The notes: generated from the sequence alone by a model not told the origin. 10,212 nucleotides of DNA from an uncultured Acidobacteriota bacterium (GCA_937967285.1 CALBSU010000313.1:1-10212); one strand, 5' to 3'. Shown: positions 1 through 8,741, counted from the stretch's first letter. Made by a program: numbers and translations.

Positions 1-326
1 TCGTCGAACGGCTGCAGATTATCGAGCCACATCGATTCGAGCTGAGCGAGATCTTCAGCGTAGTCGCAATCCGGCCGCGGAGTCAGTTCATCGAGGATCT
101 CGAAGGCGAAAGCATCCTCGCCGAGCCGGTTCCAGTCGGCCTGCAGTTCCTTATTCATGTGTCCGCCCATCTGAAGTTCGAAGCGATGGCGGTTGATGAT
201 ACCGGGCAGATCCGTGCTCTTCCCGATCAGAACCTTGCCGTTGACGGCATTTCTGATCTGAAAGATGCCCATCGGCCTCGGGCCGAGCTGGTACTCTTTT
301 TTAAGTTCCCTGTTTCTGCTCTTCAC
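1..326 (-). CDS. GIY-YIG domain protein, C-terminus off the window
   Basis: A partial gene of 108 codons that continues past base 1. I read it on the minus strand from a GTG at 326-324. A GAGG lies 8 nt upstream, overlapping the end of the preceding amidohydrolase gene, whose stop is only 5 bp away. This implies translational coupling. The protein has the GIY-YIG fold signature: GIFQIRN at residues 20-26, then NGKVLIG at 29-35, an R46-H47 pair, a GEDAFAFEIL segment at 69-78, and LESMWLDNLQP around 96-106, where E97 is the likely metal-binding glutamate. The second signature tyrosine (YIG) is leucine here (LIG). As I remember it, one small-protein branch of this superfamily tolerates FIG/LIG at this spot. 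The GIY-YIG fold normally cuts DNA. The cellular role of this stand-alone member is unknown, and its place behind an exported hydrolase gives no clear clue. ATG at residue 19 is an alternative start, but it has no good ribosome binding site and would cut into the motif. Confidence 0.75.
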   Translation of the reverse strand, partial: MKSRNRELKKEYQLGPRPMGIFQIRNAVNGKVLIGKSTDLPGIINRHRFELQMGGHMNKELQADWNRLGEDAFAFEILDELTPRPDCDYAEDLAQLESMWLDNLQPFD

Positions 327-331
327 TGCGT

Positions 332-1768
332 TTACCTCGGTATCGGCGGAGGTCCGTCCGGAATGTATGGCTTGTAGACGAACCCTTTGGTTTTGCTCTC
401 GAATTCGTTTTTGATGGCCTGTCGCGCATCGTCATCCTCGAACAGATCGACCATCGTGGCTGCGAGCGTTTTAGCGGCGTAAGCCATGCCTTTGTGTCCG
501 ATCGACATGCCTCCGCAGGCGACGACCGGCCAGGCGTGCCATGCGCTTTCAGGAGCCGTCGTCACCGAGAGGTGCAGGGTGGGGACGACCCAGCTCACAT
601 CGCCGACGTCTGTCGAACCGCCGGGCGGATTGGGCAGCGGATCGTTGAGCGGCTTGACGCTGCCGTCAAGCCCCTTTTCCTCCGATCCGGTCGCGCGCTG
701 GATCTCGCGGGCGAAGGACTGCTCCTGTTCGGTGTATTCGATCGGTCCCAGCCAGGTCATATTCCTGTGAATCATCTTCGCGCCGGTCATATTGACCAGG
801 ATTTCGTAACAGGCCGTCTGGATCGTGAATTTCGATTCGACGCCGGCGATTTTCGCCGCGCCGTCCGCGATCTCACGAACTCGCGCCAGAACGGTCTCGA
901 CTCCGTTTCGCTTCGAATCGCGCACCCAGCACCAGACTTTCGCATATTCCGGAACCACGTTCGGAACATCGCCGCCGCGCATGATCGCGTAATGCATACG
1001 AACGGTCGGTTTGACATGTTCGCGCAGCATATTGACGCCGTGAGTGAAGGCTTCCAGACCGTCGGTGGCGCTGCGGCCGTTCCACGGATCGGCCGCGGCG
1101 TGAGCCGTCCTGCCCTTGAATTCGACGATGAAGTCGACCAGCGCCTGAGTGCTGTCCACGTCGGCCTTGATCTCGGTCGCGGGATGCCAGGCGATGCAGA
1201 CATCGACGTCCTTGAATGCGCCGTCGCGGACCATGTAGGTCTTGCCGTATACCGATTCCTCGGCCGGCGTGCCGTAAAAACGTATCGTACCCTTCAGCTT
1301 TCCGGCGGAGATGAGGTCCTTGACGGCGATCGCTGCCGCCAGGCTGGCGACGCCGAACAGGTTATGGCCGCATCCGTGGCCCGGAGCTCCCTCGACCAGC
1401 GGCTCCTTCTTCGACTGCGCTTTTTGCGAGATTCCGGGCAGGGCATCGAACTCGCCGAGGATGGCGATGACCGGTTTGCCCTGTCCGTATTCGGCGGTGA
1501 AGGCGGTCGGCATGCCTGAGATGCCGCGGGTCACGCGCAGGCCGTTGCGCTCCGCATATTCGGCCAATGCCTGCGACGACTGGTTTTCACGCAGAGCCGT
1601 CTCGGCGAAGGCCCAGATACGGTCGCTCAGCGAGGTCATCTCCGCCATCCGTTTGTCGATCGACGACACGGCCTCTTCCTTCTTTTTGAGATCCGATTGG
1701 CCCGCGGTGATCGGGGATCCGACCGTGATGATCAGCAGCAGAAGACCGGCAATTCTCAGTTTATTCAT
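332..1768 (-). CDS. Exported M20 family amidohydrolase, AbgB-like
   Basis: A 478-aa M20-family metallo-amidohydrolase most like AbgB, the catalytic partner in p-aminobenzoyl-glutamate cleavage. Visible motifs are GEFDALPG at 105-112, PGHGCGHNLFG at 129-139 (C133 and H135 as metal ligands), GTPAEE at 166-171 (catalytic and metal-binding glutamates), H195 in AWHPAT, the lid/dimerisation segment near GRTAHAAADPWNGRSA (about 219-234), and the late GGSTDVGDVSW and SAWHAWP blocks typical of AbgB. Residues 1-23 form a signal peptide (basic N-terminus, LLLLIITVG core), so the enzyme probably acts in the periplasm. Enterobacterial AbgB lacks such a signal. The ATG start lies 21 bp after the haem-protein stop, and the GIY-YIG gene follows after 5 bp, giving a minus-strand operon. 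The substrate cannot be read from sequence; an N-acyl or amide-linked amino acid is likely. No AbgA partner is present in the window. Confidence 0.9.
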   Translation of the reverse strand: MNKLRIAGLLLLIITVGSPITAGQSDLKKKEEAVSSIDKRMAEMTSLSDRIWAFAETALRENQSSQALAEYAERNGLRVTRGISGMPTAFTAEYGQGKPVIAILGEFDALPGISQKAQSKKEPLVEGAPGHGCGHNLFGVASLAAAIAVKDLISAGKLKGTIRFYGTPAEESVYGKTYMVRDGAFKDVDVCIAWHPATEIKADVDSTQALVDFIVEFKGRTAHAAADPWNGRSATDGLEAFTHGVNMLREHVKPTVRMHYAIMRGGDVPNVVPEYAKVWCWVRDSKRNGVETVLARVREIADGAAKIAGVESKFTIQTACYEILVNMTGAKMIHRNMTWLGPIEYTEQEQSFAREIQRATGSEEKGLDGSVKPLNDPLPNPPGGSTDVGDVSWVVPTLHLSVTTAPESAWHAWPVVACGGMSIGHKGMAYAAKTLAATMVDLFEDDDARQAIKNEFESKTKGFVYKPYIPDGPPPIPR

Positions 1769-1789
1769 TGGTCGCCTCGTGGTATGGGA

Positions 1790-2266
<477 letters not shown>

Positions 2267-2374
2267 GGTTTCCTCCTGTGAGAATTCGTTATTAAATAAG
2301 TGACGAGAAAATATTCAGGACCCGGATAGGATAACCTTAAGTTTCATTTGAGCAAGAGAATTCAGGGAGGCTGG
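2267..2374. promoter_or_regulatory. Divergent intergenic region between two operons
   Basis: This 108-bp spacer separates the start codons of the haem-protein operon (minus) and the cupin operon (plus), so it must hold promoters for both. It is clearly more AT-rich than its surroundings between about 2280 and 2320. An AGGAGG for the minus gene lies at its left end and a GGAGG for the cupin at 2366-2370. I could not assign convincing -35/-10 pairs on either strand. Candidate AT-rich -10-like stretches on the minus strand (TATTTAAT near 2292-2299) lack a good -35 match. No operator palindrome longer than GAATTC stands out. Confidence 0.5.
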
Positions 2375-2764
2375 ATGCGAGACGGGGATAAGTTCGACCT
2401 TGCGAAGACATTCGTTCAGCTTCGAGATGACGGCGGAGCATTCACCGTACCGGTCGATGAGAATTTCTGGATGGAGATCGGTAATCGACCGGAGCTACAC
2501 GGAGGCCGCCTCGTCAGCCTGATCAGTTACAGATCCGACTGGCAGGGCTGGGAGATGCATCCGGCCGGTGAGGAGTTCGTCTGTCTTCTCTCGGGTGACG
2601 TGGATCTGATCCTCGATCTGCCGGAGGGGCACAAGGTCGTAACGCTGCGTGAGCGGGACGCAGTTCTGATTCCGCGCGGAGTGTGGCATACGGCGAAGGT
2701 TCGGATTCCCGGCGAAGCGCTGCATATCACTGCCGGCGCCGGCACGGAGCATCGCCCGGCTTAG
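2375..2764 (+). CDS. Small single-domain cupin protein
   Basis: A 129-aa single-domain cupin. I start it at the ATG at 2375, which has GGAGG 4 nt upstream, rather than the in-frame TTG at 2348, which has no ribosome binding site. Cupin motif 1 is WEMHPAGEEFVCLLSG (residues 59-74; H62 and E66/E67 as metal ligands, G74 closing the motif). The first histidine of the usual HxH is missing. Motif 2 is AVLIPRGVWH (96-105), with P100, G102 and H105. A metal-binding site is therefore plausible but reduced. There is no signal peptide, so it is cytoplasmic. It is the first gene of a four-gene operon and is followed after 8 bp by the DUF4932-like gene. Proteins of this size and layout are often annotated as cupins of unknown function. 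They may be isomerases, dioxygenases or sugar/ligand-binding proteins, and I cannot choose among these. Confidence 0.88.
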   Translation: MRDGDKFDLAKTFVQLRDDGGAFTVPVDENFWMEIGNRPELHGGRLVSLISYRSDWQGWEMHPAGEEFVCLLSGDVDLILDLPEGHKVVTLRERDAVLIPRGVWHTAKVRIPGEALHITAGAGTEHRPA

Positions 2765-2772
2765 GAGGAATT

Positions 2773-4191
2773 ATGAAACACATCATCCTCAGATCGGCAA
2801 TTTTCGTCCTGATGCTGTCACCGATCGGCGCATACGGACAGGCGAATGAAGTCGTTAGCGCGAGGGTGGACCGGCGGGTGGAGCTGATGAGCATCGTCGC
2901 GCGCCTGGCCGGATATGAGGAGTTCATCCGCAACGATTTCAAATCCTACGTTACAGACGTCGAGGACCACTTCACCAAGTTCAGGGACCATCCGGCGATC
3001 GAGTACGCGAGGAAGGTGCGGCGCGATCGCAGCGTAAGTTACGATGCGGTCATGTCGATGGCGGTGCATCTGAATCAGCCGCCGGCGCTGACTCCGCGGG
3101 TGGCTTTCTCGGATCTCGTTCCGGACAAGCGGTGGGGGAAGAGCGACGGCGAGAATTTCGCAAAGCTGCTGGCCGAATTCTACAAGGATGCCGGCTGTGA
3201 AGCCTTCTTCGAGTCGCACGATGCGATGTACCGTGAGGCCGAGGGGCGGTTTCAGCAGCTTCTGACGAAGGTCGAGTTCGGCTGGTACGGCCGGTTTTAC
3301 GGCGAAAAACCGGCGGGAGAGTTCCATCTGCTGATCGGACTGCTCAACGGCGGAGGCAATTTCGGACCGAAGGTCGTACTCCCGGACGGGCGCGAGGACC
3401 TGTTCGCGATCATCGGAACCTGGCGATTCGATGATCAGGGCGCGCCGCTCTACGATGATCGCCTGCTGCCGACGATCATTCACGAATACAATCATTCGTT
3501 CATCAATCCGCTGGTATACGCCAATGAGAAGGGCTTCCGTGATGCGGGATCGAAGATTTATCAGCCGGTGGCGGGTGAGATGAAGAGACTGGCCTACGGG
3601 ACCTGGCAGACGATGATGCTCGAATCGCTGGTCAGGGCGGCTGTTATTCGATACATCATCGAGCACGATCAGAATGAAGAGATCCGACGCAAGAGGGTGA
3701 TCGATGAGCGGAACATCGGGTTCCTCTGGATGGAGGACCTGGTCGGCCTGCTTGGCCGCTACGAGAGCGAGCGGAAAAAGTATCTGAAGTTCAGAGCGTT
3801 CATGCCGGAGGTGATCAGGTTCTACGACGGCCTGGCGCCACGGATAAACGGACTGGTTGCTGATTTCAACTCTGCCCGGCCGTCGGTGCAGTCGACGGCT
3901 CCGTTTGCGAACGGAGCGCAGGATGTCGATCCGTCGATTACCGAGATCACGTTCACATTCGACCGGCCGCTCGAGCCGAAGGGCGTCTCGATAAATTTCG
4001 GCCCGGGAGGTCCCGCGCAGTTTCCGATCGTCAAGGTCATCGGTTACGGCGAGGACGGGAAGAGGCTGACCCTGCAACTGAAGATGAATCCGGCGACCAG
4101 CTATGAATTCATCCTGACCGAGCAGTCGTTCAGAACCCGGGAAGGATTTCCCCTCAAACCATACACAATGAAGTTCAGGACCAGGCCATGA
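2773..4191 (+). CDS. Exported DUF4932-like HExxH protein with C-terminal Ig-like domain
   Basis: A 472-aa exported protein. The ATG at 2773 has GGAGGAA just upstream, overlapping the cupin stop; the longer open frame back to 2683 lies inside the cupin gene and is rejected. Residues 1-22 form a signal peptide ending near AYG. The central part begins VDRRVELMSIVARLAG (about 33-48), the opening typical of DUF4932 proteins. It contains IIHEYNHSFINPL (235-247), with the zinc-protease motif H237-E238-x-x-H241. E284 in MMLESLVRA, 43 residues on, is a candidate third ligand of gluzincin type. From about residue 369 to the end (RPSVQSTAPFANGAQDV onward, closing YTMKFRTRP) there is a bacterial Ig-like domain of the SbsA/Big_5 kind. 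I infer a periplasmic or surface zinc metallopeptidase of unknown substrate. Activity is unproven. The next gene overlaps its stop by 4 bp. Confidence 0.82.
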   Translation: MKHIILRSAIFVLMLSPIGAYGQANEVVSARVDRRVELMSIVARLAGYEEFIRNDFKSYVTDVEDHFTKFRDHPAIEYARKVRRDRSVSYDAVMSMAVHLNQPPALTPRVAFSDLVPDKRWGKSDGENFAKLLAEFYKDAGCEAFFESHDAMYREAEGRFQQLLTKVEFGWYGRFYGEKPAGEFHLLIGLLNGGGNFGPKVVLPDGREDLFAIIGTWRFDDQGAPLYDDRLLPTIIHEYNHSFINPLVYANEKGFRDAGSKIYQPVAGEMKRLAYGTWQTMMLESLVRAAVIRYIIEHDQNEEIRRKRVIDERNIGFLWMEDLVGLLGRYESERKKYLKFRAFMPEVIRFYDGLAPRINGLVADFNSARPSVQSTAPFANGAQDVDPSITEITFTFDRPLEPKGVSINFGPGGPAQFPIVKVIGYGEDGKRLTLQLKMNPATSYEFILTEQSFRTREGFPLKPYTMKFRTRP

Positions 4192-4724
4192 GAAAAGTTG
4201 TATTTGCGATGCTGCTGACGTTCTGCATCCTGATGCCGGAAGTTCGCTCGCAGGAACCGCAGAGCTGCGAGGCGGACCCGGCATACAGGACGCTCGATTT
4301 CTGGCTCGGAGACTGGGATGTTCTGGTCGAAGGGAAGAAGGTCGGGACCAACCGGATCGAGAAGATGCTGAAAGGCTGCGCGATCATCGAGAACTGGACG
4401 GATGCCGATGGGAAGGAGGGCAAAAGCCTCTTCTACTATCAGAAGATGATCGACAAATGGAGCCAGGTCTGGGTGACCGAGAACGCGATGACTCCGGGGG
4501 GCGTCAAGGAGAAGTATCTGACCATGAAGCTGGAGGACGGCGGCCTGCGGTTTCAGGGAGCGATTCCGCTTCAGGGCGGCAGGTCCTACATCGACCGGAC
4601 GACGCTGACACCGCTCAAGGACGGGCGGGTCCGGCAGGTGATCGAGGTCTCGAGGAACAAAGGCATGGAATGGGAGACGGTCTTCGACGCGATCTATGTC
4701 AGGAAGAAGCAGGAGGCGAAGTAG
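4188..4724 (+). CDS. Exported small protein with FWLGDWDV motif, function unknown
   Basis: A 178-aa protein with a signal peptide (residues 1-22, cleavage near RSQ). Its start codon overlaps the previous stop in an ATGA arrangement. The mature part opens with a cysteine (C27) and the signature LDFWLGDWDVLVEGKKVG (35-52). It continues with GCAIIENWTDADGKEGKS (about 67-84), a YYQKMIDKWSQVWV stretch, and a basic C-terminus. The alternating hydrophobic pattern and G-x-W motif suggest a lipocalin/nitrobindin-like or DUF1579-like beta-barrel. That is inference from pattern only. Proteins with this FWLGxWDV opening are common and uncharacterised in acidobacterial and bacteroidete genomes. It probably acts in the periplasm alongside the DUF4932-like protein encoded just upstream. 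No catalytic residues can be named. Confidence 0.8.
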   Translation: MRKVVFAMLLTFCILMPEVRSQEPQSCEADPAYRTLDFWLGDWDVLVEGKKVGTNRIEKMLKGCAIIENWTDADGKEGKSLFYYQKMIDKWSQVWVTENAMTPGGVKEKYLTMKLEDGGLRFQGAIPLQGGRSYIDRTTLTPLKDGRVRQVIEVSRNKGMEWETVFDAIYVRKKQEAK

Positions 4725-5654
4725 GTGACGGGAAGCGGCCTGAAGTTTCATCCGCGGCGCGAGCTGGGGCGGACGGGATTCATCGCAACGGCGATCGGGA
4801 TCGGCGATCTGGCCGACCGCAATCTGCCGATCGAGACATGCGTCGAGACGGCGCGCCGGGCGATCGACGCCGGGCTCAATCTGATCGACACGGCGCCGAT
4901 GTACGAGGACGGATATTCAGAGCAGATCGTCGGAGAGGCGGTCAGAGGCGTGCGCGACCGGATGTTCATCATTAATAAGATAGATGAACTGGAAGAGCCT
5001 GTCGGGCCTCAAATCGACGCTTCGCTTTCGAGGATGGGACTGGATCACACCGACGCATTCGTCTTTCACGCGCTCAATTCGATGGAGATTTTTCATCAGC
5101 TGACGGAACCGGGAGGCGGTTTCGACCAGCTCGACGACTGCGTCAGGGCGGGAAAGACGAGGTTTCGCGGGATCTCGTCGCACAATCCCGATGTGCTGCA
5201 TGCCGCGATCGATGCGGGCTTGTGCGACATCGTCATGTTTCCGCTCGGGCCCTTTGTCGATCAGCGGTATGTGACGGAGATTCTGCCGCTGGCGCTGAGC
5301 CGCGGCGTCGGGACGGTCTGTTTCAAGACGTTCGGTGCCGGAAAACTGCTCGGCGACACGACCGGTTATAACCAGCCGCTCCAGTTGCGTCCGCGCGGGA
5401 AGCTCTCATCGGGAGGGATTGACGATTCGGCCGCAGCGCTCCCGCGCCTGAGCGTCGAGGACTGCGTTCACTACACCATGACCCTCGATCCCGATGTGAC
5501 GCTGCTCGGCCTGAGCTTTCCCAACGAACAGGACGCCGCATTCGCGGCAGCTCAGGATTTCAGGCGACTGACCGCTGAGCGGATGATCGACATCCGCAGC
5601 CGTGCTGTCGAGGCCATAAAAGAGAAGGGGCCCTGCTGGTGGAACCCCGAATAA
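4725..5654 (+). CDS. Aldo/keto reductase
   Basis: A 309-aa NAD(P)H-dependent aldo/keto reductase with a TIM-barrel fold. The GTG start at 4725 directly follows the previous TAG, with AGGAGG 8 nt upstream, so translation is probably coupled. The AKR signature is intact: ELGRTGFIATAIGIG (13-27), then IDTAPMYEDGYSEQIVGEA (54-72). The full catalytic tetrad is present as D55, Y60, K85 (INKID) and H115 (FVFHAL). A cofactor-side segment FKTFGAGKLLGDT follows near residues 201-213. No signal peptide is seen, so the enzyme is cytoplasmic, unlike its two exported operon neighbours. The C-terminus ends in KGPCWWNPE. Substrate unknown: the family reduces aldehydes, ketones or sugars. It is the last gene of the operon, and a long hairpin begins 56 bp after its stop. 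Confidence 0.93.
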   Translation: MTGSGLKFHPRRELGRTGFIATAIGIGDLADRNLPIETCVETARRAIDAGLNLIDTAPMYEDGYSEQIVGEAVRGVRDRMFIINKIDELEEPVGPQIDASLSRMGLDHTDAFVFHALNSMEIFHQLTEPGGGFDQLDDCVRAGKTRFRGISSHNPDVLHAAIDAGLCDIVMFPLGPFVDQRYVTEILPLALSRGVGTVCFKTFGAGKLLGDTTGYNQPLQLRPRGKLSSGGIDDSAAALPRLSVEDCVHYTMTLDPDVTLLGLSFPNEQDAAFAAAQDFRRLTAERMIDIRSRAVEAIKEKGPCWWNPE

Positions 5655-5710
5655 CCTGAAGCGCGGCGCCTGTTTAGTTACCACTCAGCCTTTAAAGGAA
5701 GTTTATTTCC

Positions 5711-5852
5711 GACAGGATTAACAGGATTTGACAGGATTTACAGGATTATTCGAAGGATCTAAAAAGCATTTTATTCTGTAATGTCCAACATTTCAGATAT
5801 CAGACATTCTTTATGCTTTAAATTTATCCTGTCAAATCCTGTCAATCCTGTC
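5711..5852. repeat. Long imperfect inverted repeat of ACAGGATT units in a convergent spacer
   Basis: The spacer between the aldo/keto reductase (plus) and the CpxP-like gene (minus) is 230 bp and codes for nothing visible. Its core is an inverted repeat: 5711-5740 pairs with 5823-5852 at 27 of 30 positions. The left arm has four ACAGGATT units starting at 5712, 5721, 5731 and 5740. The right arm has three complementary (A/T)ATCCTGT units starting at 5825, 5835 and 5844. Unit steps alternate between 9 and 10 bp. The 82-nt interior folds further: AAAGCAT (5763-5769) with ATGCTTT (5813-5819), then AATGTC (5780-5785) with GACATT (5803-5808). Neither strand has a U-run after the stem, so it is not a classical intrinsic terminator. 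It could still end transcription from both sides, or be a mobile palindromic repeat. The flanks (5655-5710 and 5853-5884) hold only a short CCTTTAAAGG palindrome at 5689-5698. Confidence 0.85.
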
Positions 5853-5884
5853 AAAAATTTCATTAACCTCTACAGGCGTGGCCG

Positions 5885-6379
5885 TTACTTTGTTAAGTTG
5901 GTTTTTCCGGGGCCGCGCCGGTTCTGCCGGCGTTCGGCGCGTTTGGCCTCGAACTCGGCCATTTTGGCCTTCTGCTCGGGCGTCAGAATGTTGTAGGCCT
6001 CGGTACGGGTCCGGACATTGATCACGTGCAGTTCGACCTCGACCTGGGCCGCGCGCGTGGCGATGGCTCGGACGGCCGCTTCATTGAAGACGCCGTTGGC
6101 GGTGGCGGTCTTCATCTCCTCGTGAATGGCGCGCAGCTGCTCGCGATACTGCTTCGTGCTCTCGAACGCCTTCTGATGGATCGCCTTGAGCTGCTCCTTC
6201 TGGGCGTCGCTCAGATCGAGACCTCTGAAGCCGAAGCCTCCTCCGCGAGGGCCGCCGAAGCCGGGGCCGTCGAAGTGGCGACGCTGACCGCGGAACTGAT
6301 CCTGAGCGACCGTCAGGCCGACGGCGCCGAAAACCAGACCAAGTGCGATAACCGCTGCGAAAATACTCTTCTTCGTCAT
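5885..6379 (-). CDS. CpxP/Spy-family periplasmic protein (LTxxQ motifs)
   Basis: A 164-aa periplasmic protein of the Spy/CpxP family, helical chaperone-like proteins that dampen Cpx signalling or protect envelope proteins. The start is the ATG at 6379, preceded by GAGGAGGAAG; the upstream in-frame extension to 6436 has no signal. Residues 1-25 are a signal peptide ending TVAQ. Next comes a glycine/phenylalanine/arginine-rich linker (28-52), followed by the two family motifs: LSDAQKEQLK (56-65) and LTPEQKAKM (132-140). The long charged helices between them are typical. The C-terminus is strongly basic (RAERRQNRRGPGK). It is divergent from the CpxRA-like pair, matching the E. coli cpxP-cpxRA layout, and tandem GTAAA boxes lie in its upstream region. 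The family assignment is strong. Being the functional counterpart of CpxP rather than Spy is inferred from position. Confidence 0.9.
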   Translation of the reverse strand: MTKKSIFAAVIALGLVFGAVGLTVAQDQFRGQRRHFDGPGFGGPRGGGFGFRGLDLSDAQKEQLKAIHQKAFESTKQYREQLRAIHEEMKTATANGVFNEAAVRAIATRAAQVEVELHVINVRTRTEAYNILTPEQKAKMAEFEAKRAERRQNRRGPGKTNLTK

Positions 6380-6481
6380 ATCTTCCTCCTCATCCTTTGA
6401 CCGATTCCGGCAGCGGCCGCTCACGCCCGTGAACATTCCGTCTCCTGCCGTCGAGTGTTACTTTAGCCGCCGAGGGTAAAG

Positions 6482-6512
6482 ATTTTATTGGCCCGCGACC
6501 CTTTTTTGTAAA
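6482..6512 (-). promoter_or_regulatory. Possible promoter of the CpxP-like gene
   Basis: On the minus strand, TTTACA (plus 6507-6512) resembles a -35 element and TAAAAT (plus 6482-6487) a -10 element. The spacer is 19 bp, longer than ideal, which would fit an activator-dependent promoter. The -35-like hexamer lies within the proximal GTAAA motif of the tandem box, the arrangement expected when an activator binds next to RNA polymerase. Transcription would start near 6475 and leave a leader of about 95 nt before the ATG at 6379. Assigned by eye. Confidence 0.35.
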
Positions 6513-6525
6513 GGTTATGTAAAGG
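6508..6525 (+). promoter_or_regulatory. Tandem GTAAAGG box, probable CpxR-like operator
   Basis: GTAAAGG occurs at 6508-6514 and again at 6519-6525, a perfect direct repeat with an 11-bp period. The known E. coli CpxR site is two GTAAA half-sites separated by about 5 bases, and OmpR/CpxR-type regulators bind tandem half-sites one helical turn apart. The box lies in the 199-bp gap between the CpxP-like and CpxR-like genes, where autoregulation would be expected. Two further GTAAA copies on the same strand lie at 6476-6480 and 6551-6555, each 32 bp from the nearer half-site. Binding by the CpxR-like protein is inferred. Confidence 0.6.
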
Positions 6526-6578
6526 CTGATGTCATTGCCGGCGGGCGGTTGTAAACTGGCTGCGGAGATTGAACTGAA

Positions 6579-7297
6579 TTGACTGAAAGCTACGATAAAA
6601 CAAGGGTGCTGATCATCGACGACGATCCGAAGCTGTGCCGTCTGGTGAAGGATTACCTCGATCCGATGGGATATGACGTCGAGAGCGCGGGGACCGGACC
6701 GGCCGGGCTGGAGAAGGCGCTGGCCGGGGATTTTCAGGCTGTGATCCTGGACGTCATGCTGCCGGGGATGGACGGGTTCGAGGTGCTGCGGCGGATCCGG
6801 CAGTCGTCGACGGTGCCGGTGCTGATGCTGACCGCGCTCGGCGACGAATCGGACCGTATCGTCGGCCTCGAGATCGGCGCCGACGATTATCTGCCGAAGA
6901 CGTTTTCGACTCGCGAGCTGCTGGCGCGGCTGCGGGCGGTGACGAGGCGCTCGAACATGACTCAGTCGCAGAAGGCCGAGAACGACGACGAGATTGCGAT
7001 CGGCGAATTGCGGATCAATCCGGCATCGCGTCAGGCCATCGAGGGCGGGCAGATCCTGTCGCTGACGCCGGTCGAATTCGACCTGCTGGTGACGCTCGCC
7101 CGGTCGGCGGATCGAGTTATGAGCCGCGACCGGCTGCTGGACGAGATCAGCGGCAGGGACTACGAGGTCTTCGATCGTTCGATCGACGTTCACATCTCGA
7201 GCCTGCGCCGCAAGCTCAATGACGATCCGAAGAATCCGAGATACATCAAAACTGTCAGATCGGCGGGATACATGCTGATCAGCAGGCCGGAAGAAGC

Positions 7298-7301
<4 letters not shown>
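6579..7301 (+). CDS. cpxR: CpxR-like response regulator (OmpR/PhoB family)
   Basis: A 240-aa response regulator with a receiver domain (about 9-125) and an OmpR-type winged-helix DNA-binding domain (about 138-238). Receiver residues are all present: acidic pocket D15/D16, phosphoacceptor D58 (VILDVMLPGMDG), T85 and K107. The segment GLEIGADDYLPKTF is CpxR-like, but the residue after K107 is threonine where proline is nearly universal. The output domain has NPASRQA, LTPVEFDLLVTLA and FDRSIDVHISSLRRKL, all close to CpxR. I accept the TTG start at 6579, with GGAG 11 nt upstream, because it gives the normal distance to the receiver core; a GTG at 6606 would cut into beta-strand 1. The kinase gene overlaps its end by 4 bp. 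It probably activates the divergent CpxP-like gene and itself. Family confidence is high; true Cpx orthology is less certain. Confidence 0.92.
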
Positions 7302-8725
<1,424 letters not shown>

Positions 8726-8741
8726 GTTCAGTGAGAGAATA

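Noticed and set aside
494..1519. 341-aa open frame on the plus strand opposite the amidohydrolase
   Set aside because: It has no recognisable motifs or ribosome binding site and lies antisense to a gene with clear M20 motifs. GC-rich codons produce such frames.
2280..2363. GAGAATTC repeated at 2280-2287 and 2356-2363 as possible paired operators
   Set aside because: An 8-base match around the restriction-like palindrome GAATTC is too short. The flanks do not match, and the second copy overlaps the cupin translation start region.
2818..4284. 488-aa open frame on the minus strand opposite the DUF4932-like gene
   Set aside because: The arginine/leucine/proline-rich composition is typical of an antisense shadow, and the plus-strand gene has a signal peptide, HEYNH motif and ribosome binding site.
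5711..5852. ACAGGATT units as a CRISPR array or insertion-sequence ends
   Set aside because: Units step by only 9-10 bp without unique spacers, and there is no transposase frame between the arms. An inverted repeat is the better description.
6412..6421. AGCGGCCGCT perfect palindrome in the leader of the CpxP-like gene
   Set aside because: It is only 10 bp, composed of G/C-rich sequence frequent by chance in this genome, and has no extension on either side.
6501..6507. Run of six T bases as the tail of an intrinsic terminator or attenuator
   Set aside because: No stable GC-rich hairpin precedes it on the plus strand, and it sits in a divergent promoter region where no transcript should end.
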